Shown piece after piece: positions 35,312-46,788 of a stretch of DNA of 64,000 nucleotides; position 1 is the first letter of the stretch, and each line of letters starts with the position of its first letter. A program made the translations under genes and the position numbers. Source of the DNA: Microbotryum silenes-acaulis (Eukaryota; Basidiomycota; Microbotryomycetes; Microbotryales; Microbotryaceae). Where the stretch lies: NCBI GenBank assembly GCA_003665825.1, contig QPFY01000005.1, positions 1-64,000 of the forward strand, read 5' to 3'. Under the pieces are notes generated by a model. It made no database searches. It saw only the letters and a program-made list of their open reading frames with translations, and was not told the origin of the DNA.

Positions 35312-37069
35312 ACCCCACCCCACGAACCCTTCGATGCCACCGGCCAGTCCGACCACTTGATCATAACGGCATCCCTCCCACGAGGTCCCTCACTTCTCTT
35401 CCCCCCGCAATTGTTTTCGCTTTATTATTGACTTCCCATGCACAGCAGTAGGTTGCAACCTTCTCTTAGGCGTCCGAACTCGACCGGCTGACGGTCGAAG
35501 ATTTTTCATTGCCACAGACTTCTTCGCAAAACTCAGCACGCAAGCACTGTTGTCGAACCGATCTGCACCCCAAGATTTGCAAACGTCCAAAACTTGCATA
35601 CGCACACAATTTGTTCTGCAATACAATACGACATCCTTGTTTTACCATCAAGCTCGTCAGGTTCGGCACAAGAGTGATCCCGTTCGGGACAAGCGTGTCG
35701 GAATCAACAATGATTCCGAAATGATCGACAAAAGAAGAGATCGGCTGGACCAGGAGTCGAACCTGAGTCGCTTTTGACATTCATTGGAAAAGCTTTGACC
35801 TACTAAGCTATCCGGCCCCTGATATCAGTGCAAAGTCTACTAACACCTTCAACACTTCCCCTTAGACCTTTGCACTGCTGCCAGGCTATTGCAACTCGTC
35901 GACTCTTAAGTCTCAATTGGACTCTGTGTCAACCTTCTGCGGCCTCACTGGGAAGATTTACAAGCAAGGTTCTATAACAGATCCTCACAAAGCGAAGCAC
36001 CATCGAATCGACGAACTGAGCCCGTGTGAAGAGGGAGACTTCGACACCATGCGTTCATGACAGCACACACGGTCCGCAATTTTGCTCAATAAAGAAAGAG
36101 GCCAATTTCACATTTTACAGCGAAAAGTATCCCATGAGCGCAAGGACGACTTCAGACGACCACCTCAAACACTCGAAGGCAAGGGCTCCGACTCGATGCA
36201 ATCAAGAAACGCGAAGCGGAAGTTCGGCTATTCTCGGACGAAGGTAAGATCGCCGGCCCAAACCGCACAGAATCACTCAGCGGATGGTCCAGTTTCTTGA
36301 ACTTCACTTCAGGCCTACTCACAAACATAAGAGCTCTCTACGTAGCGCATTACTCCGACAACGGTGAATTACAGTCTCATCGAGTCGCTGGCCCGGGGGC
36401 GCGTCTCTCGATCGTCCGTGGAGTACGCGGCGCCGTCCCGGCCTTTTGCGCAGCACACTCGTTACCGAGCATTGATGGTATGAAGCTCTTTGAGACTCAA
36501 AAAAACCCCTCCGATTTTCGGATAGCTTGAATCGATGATCATGACCGCAAACCATGAGACTTCGGTCTCCTCTATCCACCTATCGGGGATGCGAAGCAAG
36601 GCGCGGACTCCGAAACTCGATAAGCCACACTCAACTTTGATCCCGACACCATGCGCGACCGCGTTTGAAGGAACGGCTTCCATCCTCGGCTGCAAGTAGG
36701 GGTTCAACGGCTCCGGTTCTTTCTTCCACTTCAAGCAATGAATTCGATCGTCTTTGTGTTTCAAAGAGAAATAAAGTTTACGTGAAGATACAAATTGCTC
36801 TTGTCCATATTTTGGTGTCAATCAAGCCATGTCAATACGGCTTGCGAGTGGAACAGCGCGGGTCCGACGGGAGGCAAACTCTGCACCGCGCTCGCACGCA
36901 GTCGAACCGACCATACAAATGCGGGCCGAGATGAGCCAGATGATGCCATGTACAAGAAGGAAATGATCACCAATATGTTTACGAATGCCATGAGCTGATT
37001 ACAAAATAATATACATTGAAAAAAAAAAACTGCTGATTCTTTCCACTACTGCGATTCGAGAAGGGCATC
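35312..37069. other. intergenic, no protein gene seen
   Basis: About 1.76 kb between the acidic gene and the first HGD-type kinase, containing the tRNA-like sequence. The other frames are short and unsupported. It ends with an A run at 37020-37030. Confidence 0.4.
35742..35817 (-). tRNA. tRNA-like sequence, possibly a pseudogene
   Basis: On the minus strand there is a good A box (TAGCTTAGTAGG) and a perfect B box (GGTTCGACTCC) at tRNA spacing. The D stem GCTT/AAGC and T stem TCAGG/CCTGG can form. The acceptor ends GGCCGGA and TCCAGCC pair at six of seven positions (C4:A69 mismatch). The anticodon arm is abnormal: the best stem, CTTTT/AAAAG, encloses 12 bases, and no standard seven-base loop with U33 fits. 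I therefore give no anticodon. It could be a decayed tRNA or a tRNA-derived short interspersed element. Confidence 0.4.
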
Positions 37070-39551
37070 TCATCGAACCGGATCACGCAAGTATTTCGGA
37101 TCAAATTCGAGCGTGGCGTAATTCCAATCGATGAGGCACACCGATCCGTCGTCGCGGATCAACGCGTTCCTCGTGTCCTCATCACCGTGCTGGATTCCAA
37201 GTCTTGAGAACAGCCCAAAGCCCGCACTAATCGGAAGAGAGAGAGAGGGGGAGCCCAATTCAGTCGGAAGACGGTGGGTTGGAAGATGGAGGATCAGAAG
37301 GAGGACTTACTTGATCTTGTCGCAAATCTCCTCCGTCTCATCCGGCTCAAAGATCCTCCTCCCGCCGTACCCAAGAACAAGCATCATCGCTACCCCATCC
37401 GTAGATCGATACGTGCCGTAATATCGAGGTAGCAAAGCACGAGCTTTCGAAGGCAAGAGGGGGAAGACGTGCTCATAGAAAAGCGATTCGATGATGCACG
37501 ACTCCAGATCCTCATTTGCATACAGCTTGAGCACAACGGGTTCCTCGTAATCGATCACGCCGCTTTTCGTACGTGTCCGTCGGTGCGTTGAAGCTTTGGG
37601 CTCGGTTTGCTCAGCTCGAGCAGTAGGCACGTTCGATTCAGTTCCCAGCTTGCGGCGCTTTCCATTGGCGAGCATGGAGCGGTCGGACTCTTCTCGGCTG
37701 ACCGAAGCCGGATTCGACTTCTTAAGCTCTGATCGTCTCGACGGCGCCTTGGACAAAACACCGCCAAACACCCTACAGGCTCCGCCATACGCGATCAATT
37801 GGGGGTAGTACATGATGGGTAGTCTCTTGGCGTCCTTGAAGTCGCTCGCTGATAAACGTTCGTAGGTCATCTCTGTCGGGTTCATTGGGGTGTTCCTCAA
37901 CCCGCATTCGAGATAGGCGATCAATTCTGGCGGGAGAACGCCGAAGCGACGGCTTGGCTTGTACTTTGGCCTCGACGCTAGCTCGGGTGGGCTTGATTTC
38001 AGAACAGGCTTGAATTTGACCGCTTCGAACACATTGGTCCCGTCATAGGGGAGATCCCACATGCGCCCACGAGGCCGACGAAAGAATCGCAGCTTTGAAG
38101 TTGGGGGCAAAGACGAGCCGATCACGTCAGGAGCGAGGGGAAAAAACTGCAGACGCCGTCAAGAGGACAAGCTCACGGGTTTTTGGGTATGGGCCAGCTG
38201 TGCGCGTACAGAAAAGTACTCTCCTTCCCACACTTGAACCGTCAAAGGGAGTTGCGCATCCAACTCGGGGTCGCAGTCCGGGATCAACTCCTTCTCGAAT
38301 GCTTTCCGCCAAGCTTGCTCGTCCATCTTTGGCGGTTCGAATAAGCGTGCGACCATTTCGGGAGAGGGCGTCGGTGCCTGAGTAAGGCTGTCGGCCATAG
38401 CAGCAAGGGCGAGATCGGTCATGGTTTTTTTTTTCAAAGATGAAAGGGAGATCGCCCGTTGTGCGCTCAAAGTCCCGACGGACGAGTTGGATAGAGGAAA
38501 GAAGGTATCCGATCTCTTGAGTGTTGTTCGGGTTTTGGACTTGTGGTAACCAGGGTAAGCAAACGACATCAGGAGTGGGCTCAGAGAACAAACCCGTGCC
38601 AAATATAGTGCTGGATCTTACCAGCTTCTGCAAGAACACTCATGCGCGTACCGACAATCAAACCAAACCGCGGCTGCCCCGACCGCGTCCCTGTCAAGGG
38701 ATCGCACTCAGGGACCCCTGATTCCATCAGCACAGCGAGCTGTGGGGGAAGACCATGAATGTGATCAGTAAAGTAGACTCGATCCGCATCTGTGGGCGCT
38801 ATCAGCAAATGCAAATGAACAGCTCGCCCTCTACCTTGTTCAACATCGCCTGTGCCCCATGACTCCCAAGCGTCGGGTCTAGCGGAATAGGATCGTCTTG
38901 CTCGAGATGAAATTTGCATCGACCCTTGCTTGCGAACAGGTTCGGCTGCGGTCCAAACATCAAGAAAGTCATATCACGTTCGAATAGAACCGGCAAGCGC
39001 GAGACAACGACTCCGCCGACGACGAGAACGAGGATGATTCCTGGAGGTCGACCGGTTTCGGGGGTGACGAAATGAACCTTGCATGAATCAGGTTCAACCG
39101 GTGGTCCTTCCTTCTGCTTGAAGCATTGACTCCACATATACCCGAGGAGTGGCTCGAGGACCTGGATGCGCCAATTGTGAATTGTTTCACTGCATCCGGG
39201 CGTAGCGTTGCAAAAGATGGGATCGGAAGCACGAAAGAGCAAGTTCGCGGCCTGCTCGAGCACCCTGTGAGCGACACGATGTTTCGACAGAAAGCTGAAG
39301 AGTGCTTTGTAGGTACGTTTCTCGAGTGCGACGTCTTGAAGGGCTGCGACGGGACGCCGTGCTCCGGGTGGCAAGGCTGTTTGAGGTTCCGAGTGCTCGT
39401 ATAGGGCTTGGTAGTCCAACTCGTGGCTCAACGCGGGCACCGCGTGCGGGTACACGTGCTCGTGCGGTCGAAGGCGGAGGTCTCTTGCCAAAGGGGACCG
39501 GATTGCAGGATCGACTGCATCGTTTGGGCTAGGCTGGAGCAGACTCGACAT
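37070..39551 (-). CDS. HGD-type fungal kinase-like protein 1
   Basis: Kinase-like fold of a fungal family that I recognise only by motif. At least five exons are read on the minus strand (39551 to about 38838, about 38790-38620, 38.5-38.2, 38.1-37.3 and 37.2-37.07 kb). The N-terminal module has ARRPVAALQD, IHNWRIQVLEPLL and GPQPNLFASKG. A middle segment has LFEPPKMDEQAW. The kinase half has VVLKLYANED (likely the ATP-binding Lys), IIESLFYEHVFPLL, LLPRYYGTYRSTDG, LVLGYGG, the catalytic loop HGDEDTRNALIRDDG, and IDWNYA in place of DFG. The end is LRDPVR. HGD with N five residues later resembles aminoglycoside/choline-kinase-type loops as well as eukaryotic kinases, so the substrate is open. It is in tandem with kinase 2. 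Confidence 0.8.
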
Positions 39552-40286
39552 TTACAGGCACGAAGGTGGTGATAACGACCTGGCTGGTGGGCAGATGGTG
39601 CGATGATGACCTGCGACGTGACTACTACTCGCTGGACGCCGTTACCGAAAAAGCCCGCTAATGCGCGCGAGACTTGAAGCTTATGGACCCCCTAGTGCAG
39701 AATTCGCCATCTGTCTCGTTAAAGGAAAATGGTGTGGTTTCTGTAAAGCCCCCGTGACAAGATTTTTCTTTATGGCTGCTGTACGCGCTCCTTCTGGTTG
39801 CCGTATGGCCTCGAGATGGACGAAGCATGGCAATGAGGAGCTTGGAAACGTTCTCAGGCTTCGCGACGATAACTCAGTCTGCATCATCGATCTGAACGAC
39901 GCCCTGCTCGTCCGAATTCTATGCGCGACCCTGTTTGGGGCAACTCACCAGTCTTCATGGACGGTAGGTAGCATGGTGCTAGTATTGCATGATTCCTGTT
40001 CTTACAACAGTGTGATTCCAAACCGTACTCCAATATCTTGAGTTCCATGACAGTGTCATCTGGCTCCTCCTAGCCCTTATCGAGCCATTTGATTCCCGAG
40101 CTCGTTCCTCAGGTCGAGCGTTTCAAGTTGGAAGGCGAACGGACCAGACTCAACTGACATAGAATTGACCGATATCCATTTAAGCTCGGGTATTTTAATC
40201 CAAAAAACGATCAAATCATTGCTTGAGGTACAAGAACGAACCGAAACCCCGCGAGGCCCCCTTGACCAGCGACGTGATCCTCTCAT
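39552..40286. other. spacer between the two kinase genes, with an ACCCCCT word
   Basis: No full gene is seen. A word resembling the tandem-family element (ACCCCCTAGTGC, about 39686) lies about 135 bp upstream of kinase 1; this may be chance. A plus-strand kinase relic lies inside the spacer. Confidence 0.35.
39826..39910 (+). pseudogene. opposite-strand relic of a kinase catalytic loop
   Basis: In a plus-strand frame it reads HGNEELGNVLRLRDDNS, then VCIIDLNDALL. This aligns with HGDQEERNILIRDDGS, then ICIIDFDGASL, of kinase 2. The catalytic Asp is Asn, and the flanking sequence does not continue as kinase. The fragment therefore marks a former copy in reverse orientation to both intact genes. 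Confidence 0.6.
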
Positions 40287-42680
40287 TCAAACAGGGTCGC
40301 GCAAAAACTGGGGATCAAAGTCGAGTGAGGCGCCATCGAAATCGATGATGCAAATCGAGCCATCGTCGCGGATCAAGATATTCCGTTCCTCCTGATCACC
40401 ATGTGAGACACCATGCTGGAGAAGAACTTCGAAAGCCGCACTGCGCCAGTACAACAAGGTCGTACCATGAGCCAAGAGTGTTAGCTGAGATGAGGTAAAA
40501 ACCGCAGTAAGAATTAACTCACTCAACCTTGGCGTACAACTCATCGGTGCGGTCTTTGTCTTCGATGGGACGACCCCCATACTCCAAAACGAGCATGAAT
40601 ACACTCCCGTCCGTGGATCGGAACGTCCCGTAATAGCGAGGGAGCACCGCCTGAGCTTCGGGCGATAGAAGGGGGAAAACGTACTCGTAAAAGAGAGATT
40701 CAACGAAGACGGAGTCGCTTTGGTCCCCCTGGAATACCTTGATAACGATGAGCTCGTCGAATGGAATATGGCTTTTCCTGGTCCGTACTCGCGGCTTGGA
40801 GGTGGTCGTCATTTGCGGATGTTCGAGCTCAACTGTGGGCTCGAGTTCTGTGGCGACTTTGGTCGAAGCAGCGTTTGGCAGCTTGTGCTCGACGGGCGAG
40901 GGAGCTTGAGATAGTCTACCGCCAAATACCCACCCAGCGCCGCCAATAGCAACCAGTTGAAGGAGCTCCAGCGCGGGCAGTGGGGCAGGATCCTCTACCT
41001 CGAGCCCTGATAAGCGATGGTATCGTTTCGATCCTTCTCGACGCTGAGTCCCACGTTTGAGATAATCGATCAAAGGCGAAGGCAGGGCATTTGCTAGTCG
41101 ACGACTTGGTTTGTGCACGCGACTCGACTGAGCATTGAGTGACGCTGGTTTGGCTTGAACCATGAACTTGACCGCTTCCATCACGCTTAAGCCAAGAAAG
41201 CGCCCCATGCGCCCGCGAGGTCTGTTGATGAACCGTGGCTGAGGATCATGCATACAGGGACAACACAAGGTCAGCGGCGACGAAGATATGAGTGGGAAGC
41301 CGACTCGAGCAAACCGGTTCACACTCACGCATTTGTTGCGGTGGTCAAGCTTCGCCCACACGGTAAAGAGACTGCCATTCCACACTTTGACCGGGGTTGA
41401 AGGTCGTTCTTCAATCTCTGGTGCTCGAAGATCATTTAGCCAACTCTCCCTCCGAATTTGCCTCCATTCCTGCTTGTCGATCGAAGGTGGACCAAACAGC
41501 TGTGCGACTGTGCTGGCGGAAGGAGCTCGGATATGGATGAGGAAGCCAACCAGCGTTGCAAGAGCAAGACGGGTCGAAGATCGACTGTTGAAAAGGAAGG
41601 GCATAGGTGTTTCACCACGGCTTTGGGCATCGTCGCGCGGATCGAGTAGGATTGGAGTTACAGTAAGCCGATCTCTTGAGCATTTCGTGGATTTTCGACT
41701 GGAAGGGAACAGATAGCGTCAGCATCGGAAGAAGCTGCCACGAAGAAAGTGTCTTACATAAGCTTACCAACTTCTGCCAGGATGCTCATACTTGTGCTCA
41801 TTAGCATGCTGAATCGAGGTGCCTGCATAATCTCTCCGGTCTCCGAGTTTCGAATAACAGCCAGCTCCATCGACATGGCCAGCTAAAGCCGGAGCAGGCA
41901 TATACAATCCACGATAGCGACAGTTATGCGTGTTAACAGGCTGATCTTCATGCGACTTTGGGGTGGACAACTGACCCTGTTTAATATTGCCTGTGCGCCG
42001 TGACTTTCGGTGTTCGGGTCCAGCGGAATAGGATTCTCTTGTTCAAGGTAGGCCGTGGTTTGGCCGATCTGACCCTGGCGCGCGAACAGATTGAGTTGCG
42101 GTCCGAAGGTCCAGAAATTGGAATCGTGTTCAAAAACGATGGGAAGGCTTGAACCATGGCCACCACCCTGTTCGAGGAGGTGGAGCGTGATTCCTAACGG
42201 TTGCGAGGCGTCGGGGGCGGTGAACGACAGCCGATACTGATCCGGCCCATTCGCGGGCAGCCCAGTCATCTTGTAGCTGTAGTGACGCAGAAGAAACTTG
42301 AGGAGAGGTTCGAGCACACGGATACGCCAGTCGTGGATCGTCGCCGTGCACTGGGGCATGTTGCTGCAGAAGATGGGATTGGGGGAATCTTCCAGGAGCG
42401 TGGCGGCCTTGACAAGCACCTTGTCCGCAAGCTCATGTTCGCCGAGAAAGGCGAGTAGAGCTTGATGCACACGGTCATCGAGTGTGCTGTCCTGCAGTGC
42501 TGCAACAGGATGACGTGATCCGGATGGAAGTGACGTTTGAAGTCTCAGGTGCTCGCTCACTCCGTGGAAGCCGAGGATCGAGGCCCCCGGCGTCTTGTGC
42601 GACGTGTGAGTGTGCAGTCCGCCGCGGTGGTACCTCGACGACCGCAGAAGAGGTGGGTCGGATAGATCAGGTTGTAACAT
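40287..42680 (-). CDS. HGD-type fungal kinase-like protein 2
   Basis: Paralogue of the neighbouring kinase-like protein with the same exon plan. The start MLQPDLSDPP aligns with LLQPSPNDAV of kinase 1, which is why the ATG at 42680 is preferred over 42752. Landmarks: SRHPVAALQD, IHDWRIRVLEPLL, GPQLNLFARQG, FGPPSIDKQEW, VIKVFQGDQ (likely Lys for ATP), VESLFYEYVFPLL, LPRYYGTFRSTDG, LVLEYGG, the catalytic loop HGDQEERNILIRDDG, and IIDFDG. The end is FLRDPV. It keeps a more canonical IDFD than kinase 1. A basic/Ser linker (about 40.78-40.90 kb) separates the N-lobe insert. Both copies look functional in sequence; activity is untested. Confidence 0.8.
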
Positions 42681-43750
42681 TCGGGAAGGAGCTGGCCTAT
42701 GTGATCTCGGGCACCGAACAGGGAGAGATCGTGACCGGTCTGTATGGAACACTGAGGGTACTCAGCATTGAAGTCGATAGGGACGGTTTGGCGCGTTCGG
42801 CGACACGCATGGGCGAGATACGTGAACTAGCTCATCTCACACTTTAGGTCGACGAAGCTGCGGAGTTGGGCTATTACCCAATGCTCACCAACCTACAAGT
42901 TCCCTCGATCGAGCAAGACAGCTATCGATCGAGCATCCGACATGGCTCTCGGAGATGCGCCACTTGTCGGATTGGCCTCGCCGAACCTGCGATCATCTCG
43001 ATTGAACGCCGCTGCCTACTAGTTACTTTAGCCATTGGACCTCCAATCCCCGTGAGATGTTTGCAAAGATTCTGTGGAAGGATTTTCTTGCAATGCAAAG
43101 AGTCTTTCTAGTAATCCACATCTTCAAAGCCTGCTTTTTTCATTGCTCTCAACACCGCTGTCCGAGCCAAGTTGAAAAGGCTTAAGGCGAGGCCGCTGCG
43201 AACGAGACCGCCGGCCTGTCTCTAAGCTCAGGCATTCCATATCTACGTGTACCTGGTGTACGTGTACTGGCTATCGACTTGGGTTTTCAAGTCATGCAAC
43301 AAGAAAGTGCTATGGCCTACATCATGTTTTCGTCTTTCCTTCTTGGTTCCCTTCTCGATCCTTCCTTTCATTTTTTATTTTTTTTCTTTCTTTCCTTCTT
43401 CTTTCATTTTTCCTTCCTTCCCTTGTTTTTTTATTTTTATTTTTCCTTTTTTCCTTCTTCCGCTTCGCCGGCAACTCCCTGGATTTAGGTTGCGGCCCAG
43501 AAAAGTCGAGCAAGGCGTAGACTCGATTAGGCTCTAGTAGGCTCCCGGGCTCAAGCTAGCTCAAGTAATAGGCTCTCGTCACCGCTCAACCCGACGCGCT
43601 GGAAGCGACCTCTTTCTTTCTCTGCTCACTCACTCGTTCAGTTCGAGTCGAACAAGCTCACCCAACACCTTTATCTGTTCATGGCATTCCACCCATCATG
43701 TCGACTTATCCTCTCACCTACCACTTCACCTACCATGTTGCGATAACCAA
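42681..43750. other. intergenic with a long polypyrimidine tract
   Basis: No gene is seen. About 140 bp at 43330-43470 are almost pure T/C (repeats of TTTCCTTCTT and TTTTATTTTT), a sequence type able to form unusual structures. Leu/Phe/Ser-rich frames across it are composition artefacts. Confidence 0.5.
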
Positions 43751-44208
43751 GTGAAAGCTCACGAGCTCCTCGGGGGGACCGCTGAAAGCTTAATTCACGA
43801 AGCTACTAGAACAAAGGAGGCGGACATCACCAAGTTTTGGGGTTCATACGTATACGCTAAGCAGACTTCGCACGCCGTTAGTCGAGATTGTGCTCTCACA
43901 CAGATCCTCACAAAACGAAAACGATCCTGTTCAAGACACTTTCAGATACCCCCAATCGATGTCAAGCCGGTCAACTTCGAGATTGACCTCCGAGGTTCAA
44001 AGCGGCGATTTGGACATCCTCCTACCGCTCGGGCCACTGGCACATAGGGCTGGCGTCTTTCAGTGGAAATCGAAATTGATTCCGATCTATGCGCAGTGGA
44101 AAATCCAACACGCCTTTGAACCAAGACCAGCTCTGCAGGACCGTCCAACTTGCTCGAAGATCAGCCACGCCTCAATATTGACATCACCAAGACCAGCAGG
44201 GAGTTGTT
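43751..44208 (+). repeat. left arm of a large imperfect inverted repeat
   Basis: Reads GTGAAAGCTCACGAGCTCCT on the plus strand at its outer end. It matches, with many substitutions and small indels, the reverse complement of 44300-44743 over its whole length. Shared blocks include GAGGCGGACATCACCAAG, GTTAGTCGAGAT, CAATCGATGTC and CTTTGAACCAAGACCAGCT. The encoded peptides agree in part (MKAHELLGG in both arms), so the arms come from one former coding region. Confidence 0.8.
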
Positions 44209-44299
44209 CCCGATTCTGACTAAGGTAAAAACTGCCAGGCTGACTATTGCGGGAATATTCAGCTGGTGATTTTAGCTTAGTCAGAGAATCGCCGAAGCC

Positions 44300-44743
44300 T
44301 CTTCCGCTGGTCGTGGTAATGTCGATATTGAAGCGTGGCGGATCTTCAAGGCTGAACGGTCGTGAAAAGCTGGTCTTGGTTCAAAAGCGTGTTGGATATC
44401 CCGTTGCGTGCAGTACGAAATCAACCTTGATTTCTACCGAAAGCGCCGATCATATGTGCTCGCCCGAGCGTAGGAGGATGTCCATATTGCCGCTTTCAAG
44501 ACCAGACTCGGAGGAGGTCGATCTCGGGCCCACCGGCTCGACATCGATTGGGTACGTCGAGGTGTCTTGGAGAGGGTCATTCCAGTTTTTGAGGATTTGG
44601 GTGAGCACGATCTCGACTAACGACGTAAACAGTTTGCTTAACATATGGACCCAGAGCTTGGTGATGTCCGCCTCCTTGTACCAGCTTCGCGACTTGTGTT
44701 TCAGCGGCCCCCCCGAGGAGCTCGTGAGCTTTCATTTGGTAGA
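44300..44743 (-). repeat. right arm of the large imperfect inverted repeat
   Basis: Inverted partner of 43751-44208, separated by only about 90 bp. On the minus strand an open frame enters this arm from outside: about 44.98 to 44.58 kb reads VPIFHCIGADYQVLEQLL, then FDLLDACQARDLYQMKAHELLGG. The right arm may therefore be the end of a former gene. The layout of that frame is vaguely like a BTB-domain protein, but I cannot support that assignment. Confidence 0.75.
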
Positions 44744-45536
44744 GGTCACGCGCCTGACACGCATCCAACAAGTCGAAGTACCCTTCGAGCAGATCTTGCG
44801 AGACATGATTCACAGAGCACCACTTGGCATGCGGGGAACGGAATCGGTACCCGTATGATGCTGCGCTGTCGTCCGCCATGAGAAGTTGTTCAAGGACTTG
44901 GTAGTCGGCTCCGATGCAGTGAAAGATCGGGACCTGGATATCGCAGGATGTCAGGTGGTCGGTGAGGTTAATTCGACGTGATTCGTGGAAGGCGTGACGC
45001 CAATGAAATGAACAGATAATGGAGTTGAGGGAGCTTGTTCGAGTCGAACGAGAATGAGGAGATCAGAAAAGAGGTTGCTTCCAGCGCGTCGAGGTGAGCT
45101 GTGACTTGAGCTTGGGAGCTTTATGCCCTCCTATGCTGCTTCCGATTACACTAGGATTAGGTATCTTCTCCTTCCAACGGTATCTTCTCCTTCCAACACG
45201 TAAATGTCAGTCTTGACTTACAAAGCAAGCTCGTACTTCCACTCAACTCCTCACCGTGCGAAGCCTTGGAACTCAGGCGAAAATCAAAGCGAGCGTTGTG
45301 AGAGGTTGGCATCTTTGCTCTCTCGTTTACGCAGAATAGTTCTCGCCGCACGAGGATTTTTTTTCTTTCTGGAGTGTCTCTCGATGTCATCAGTTCTCAA
45401 CGAATCCGACTCGGCTTGTGTACAATGGCCGACTTTGTTAAAATTTAACAAAAGTGCTTGCCCGTGCTGCGGTAAAACTAAAACATCGACGACCGAGTGA
45501 TTTTCTTCTCGACATCGCGTCTTTTCAAAATTACAA
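44744..45536. other. spacer with gene remnant upstream of the inverted repeat
   Basis: The part next to the inverted repeat (44.74-44.98 kb) is open on the minus strand, as described for the right arm, but has no clear start. A tandem duplication of TATCTTCTCCTTCCAAC lies at about 45161-45197. The rest is 3' spacer of PRE3. Confidence 0.4.
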
Positions 45537-46788
45537 TCAGTGCTTCTCCCAGAATACTGCAAATCATAAGTTGACCAGAGGATCAGCACCACCGCTAACT
45601 CGGCTCGCCCGACTTCGATCGCGCCAACGGGCCAGAAAGCGTCCCAGGCTCCTCCCCTCCCTTGGGACGGTCCATCGCTGTGGAACTTACCCGGTAACTT
45701 GTCCCCCGGTACAAAGATCCTCTCGACTCCCCCCTCTGTGATGATAGCCATACGAATCGTGCCTCCCGAACTTCCATCCCGGGCCATCGCCAGTGCCAGA
45801 GCTGAGAATCGGGACAAGTAGACGAGCCTCGTCAGCTTCATCGTGCTCTTCCGGATCGATCAAGTACAAAGTGACCTACCGTTCCTGACAAATTCGACGG
45901 TCTGTTCCTTGTCCCAGTCCTCGCGATAAGTCGCATCGCAATACCCATAGATGTACGCCGAGCCGGAACCTTTTTTGTCGCGGGTTTCACCCATCAGTTC
46001 CGCTGAAAAGAGATCCGGATTCTTTTGAGAGACCATGACGCACCTCCGATCGCCCAAGGTCCTTTAAACAAGCCTCCACCGAGAGGGATGTTGTACACGG
46101 ACCCTCCTGTCAACTTGTCCCATCCGGCGACGATGATACCGGCCGAAAGCGAGTCCCTGGGTGAAGCCGACAAAAAAAACGGGCCCTCAACTTTTGTTGG
46201 TTTCTCCGTCCGAGCTGTGTGCCGTGGGTGGGAGACTCACTTGTTGGAATAACAAATCGATTCTAGCATCGCGCCCGCTACGGCGGTCGTCGGTCGTTTC
46301 TCGTGTTGCATCGCGTATTGACTCAGTTGCGCGGTGACGATATCCGCAACGGCCTGGTGACGAATTTGGTGTGTTGCAATCCGAGTTCATAGAGTCCGTC
46401 AGGATCCTCTCTAACCGCTCTCGGGAAGGAGGTGGGGGGTCCCCCCCAAAAACCGCTCGCAGCAAAAAAACGCACCTGTGTATCGGCGGCCGAGCCGGAA
46501 CGACAACAATAAATCCTTTCGTGCAAATAGGTCAACTTGTCGGTCACGCGATTGGCGATGTAGGAACCGGTCGTCGTTCTTGAATCGGCACCGATGACGA
46601 CGCCTCCGGGGAAGGCGCAGGCCATGATGGAGGTCTGCATTCGAAATGGGTGTGGGGATGAGATTGAGGATGTATTCGGGTGTGAACTGTCGTTGATCGG
46701 GAACTGTACTTACTCCCAAGTTGACCTCGCCCGATTTGAGATGGCTCACGTCCGGCACAAGCGTCGTCGTCATCGAGCTGTGCGCCAT
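45537..46788 (-). CDS. PRE3: proteasome subunit beta-1 (Pre3)
   Basis: Caspase-like catalytic subunit of the 20S proteasome. The 25-residue propeptide ends GEVNLG in exon 1. The catalytic Thr1 is the first codon of exon 2 ([11 protein letters not shown]), exactly at the splice junction. Further landmarks: [68 protein letters not shown] and [14 protein letters not shown], ending DKLPVFWEKH after the last intron. In the intron before GSGSAYIYG two acceptors are in frame 36 nt apart. The downstream one (after an A run, with a CTGAT branch point before it) gives the normal family sequence; the upstream TTTTCAG would add 12 residues. It is divergent from RPN12. Confidence 0.93.

Noticed and set aside
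39680..39700. A fifth copy of the tandem-family upstream element before kinase 1
   Set aside because: ACCCCCTAGTGC matches only part of the 13-mer and the gene is unrelated; chance cannot be excluded.
43325..43500. Hydrophobic membrane protein frame (Phe/Leu/Ser-rich)
   Set aside because: It is the translation of a polypyrimidine tract with no flanking coding context.
44577..44980. BTB-domain gene on the minus strand at the inverted repeat
   Set aside because: Only a vague resemblance in helix pattern, no clear start codon, and the frame breaks within the repeat arm; kept only as a remnant.
45950..46060. A 12-residue insertion in proteasome beta-1 before GSGSAYIYG
   Set aside because: It depends on the upstream TTTTCAG acceptor, which would make a 41-nt intron without a branch point. 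The downstream acceptor has a CTGAT branch point and restores the family sequence.
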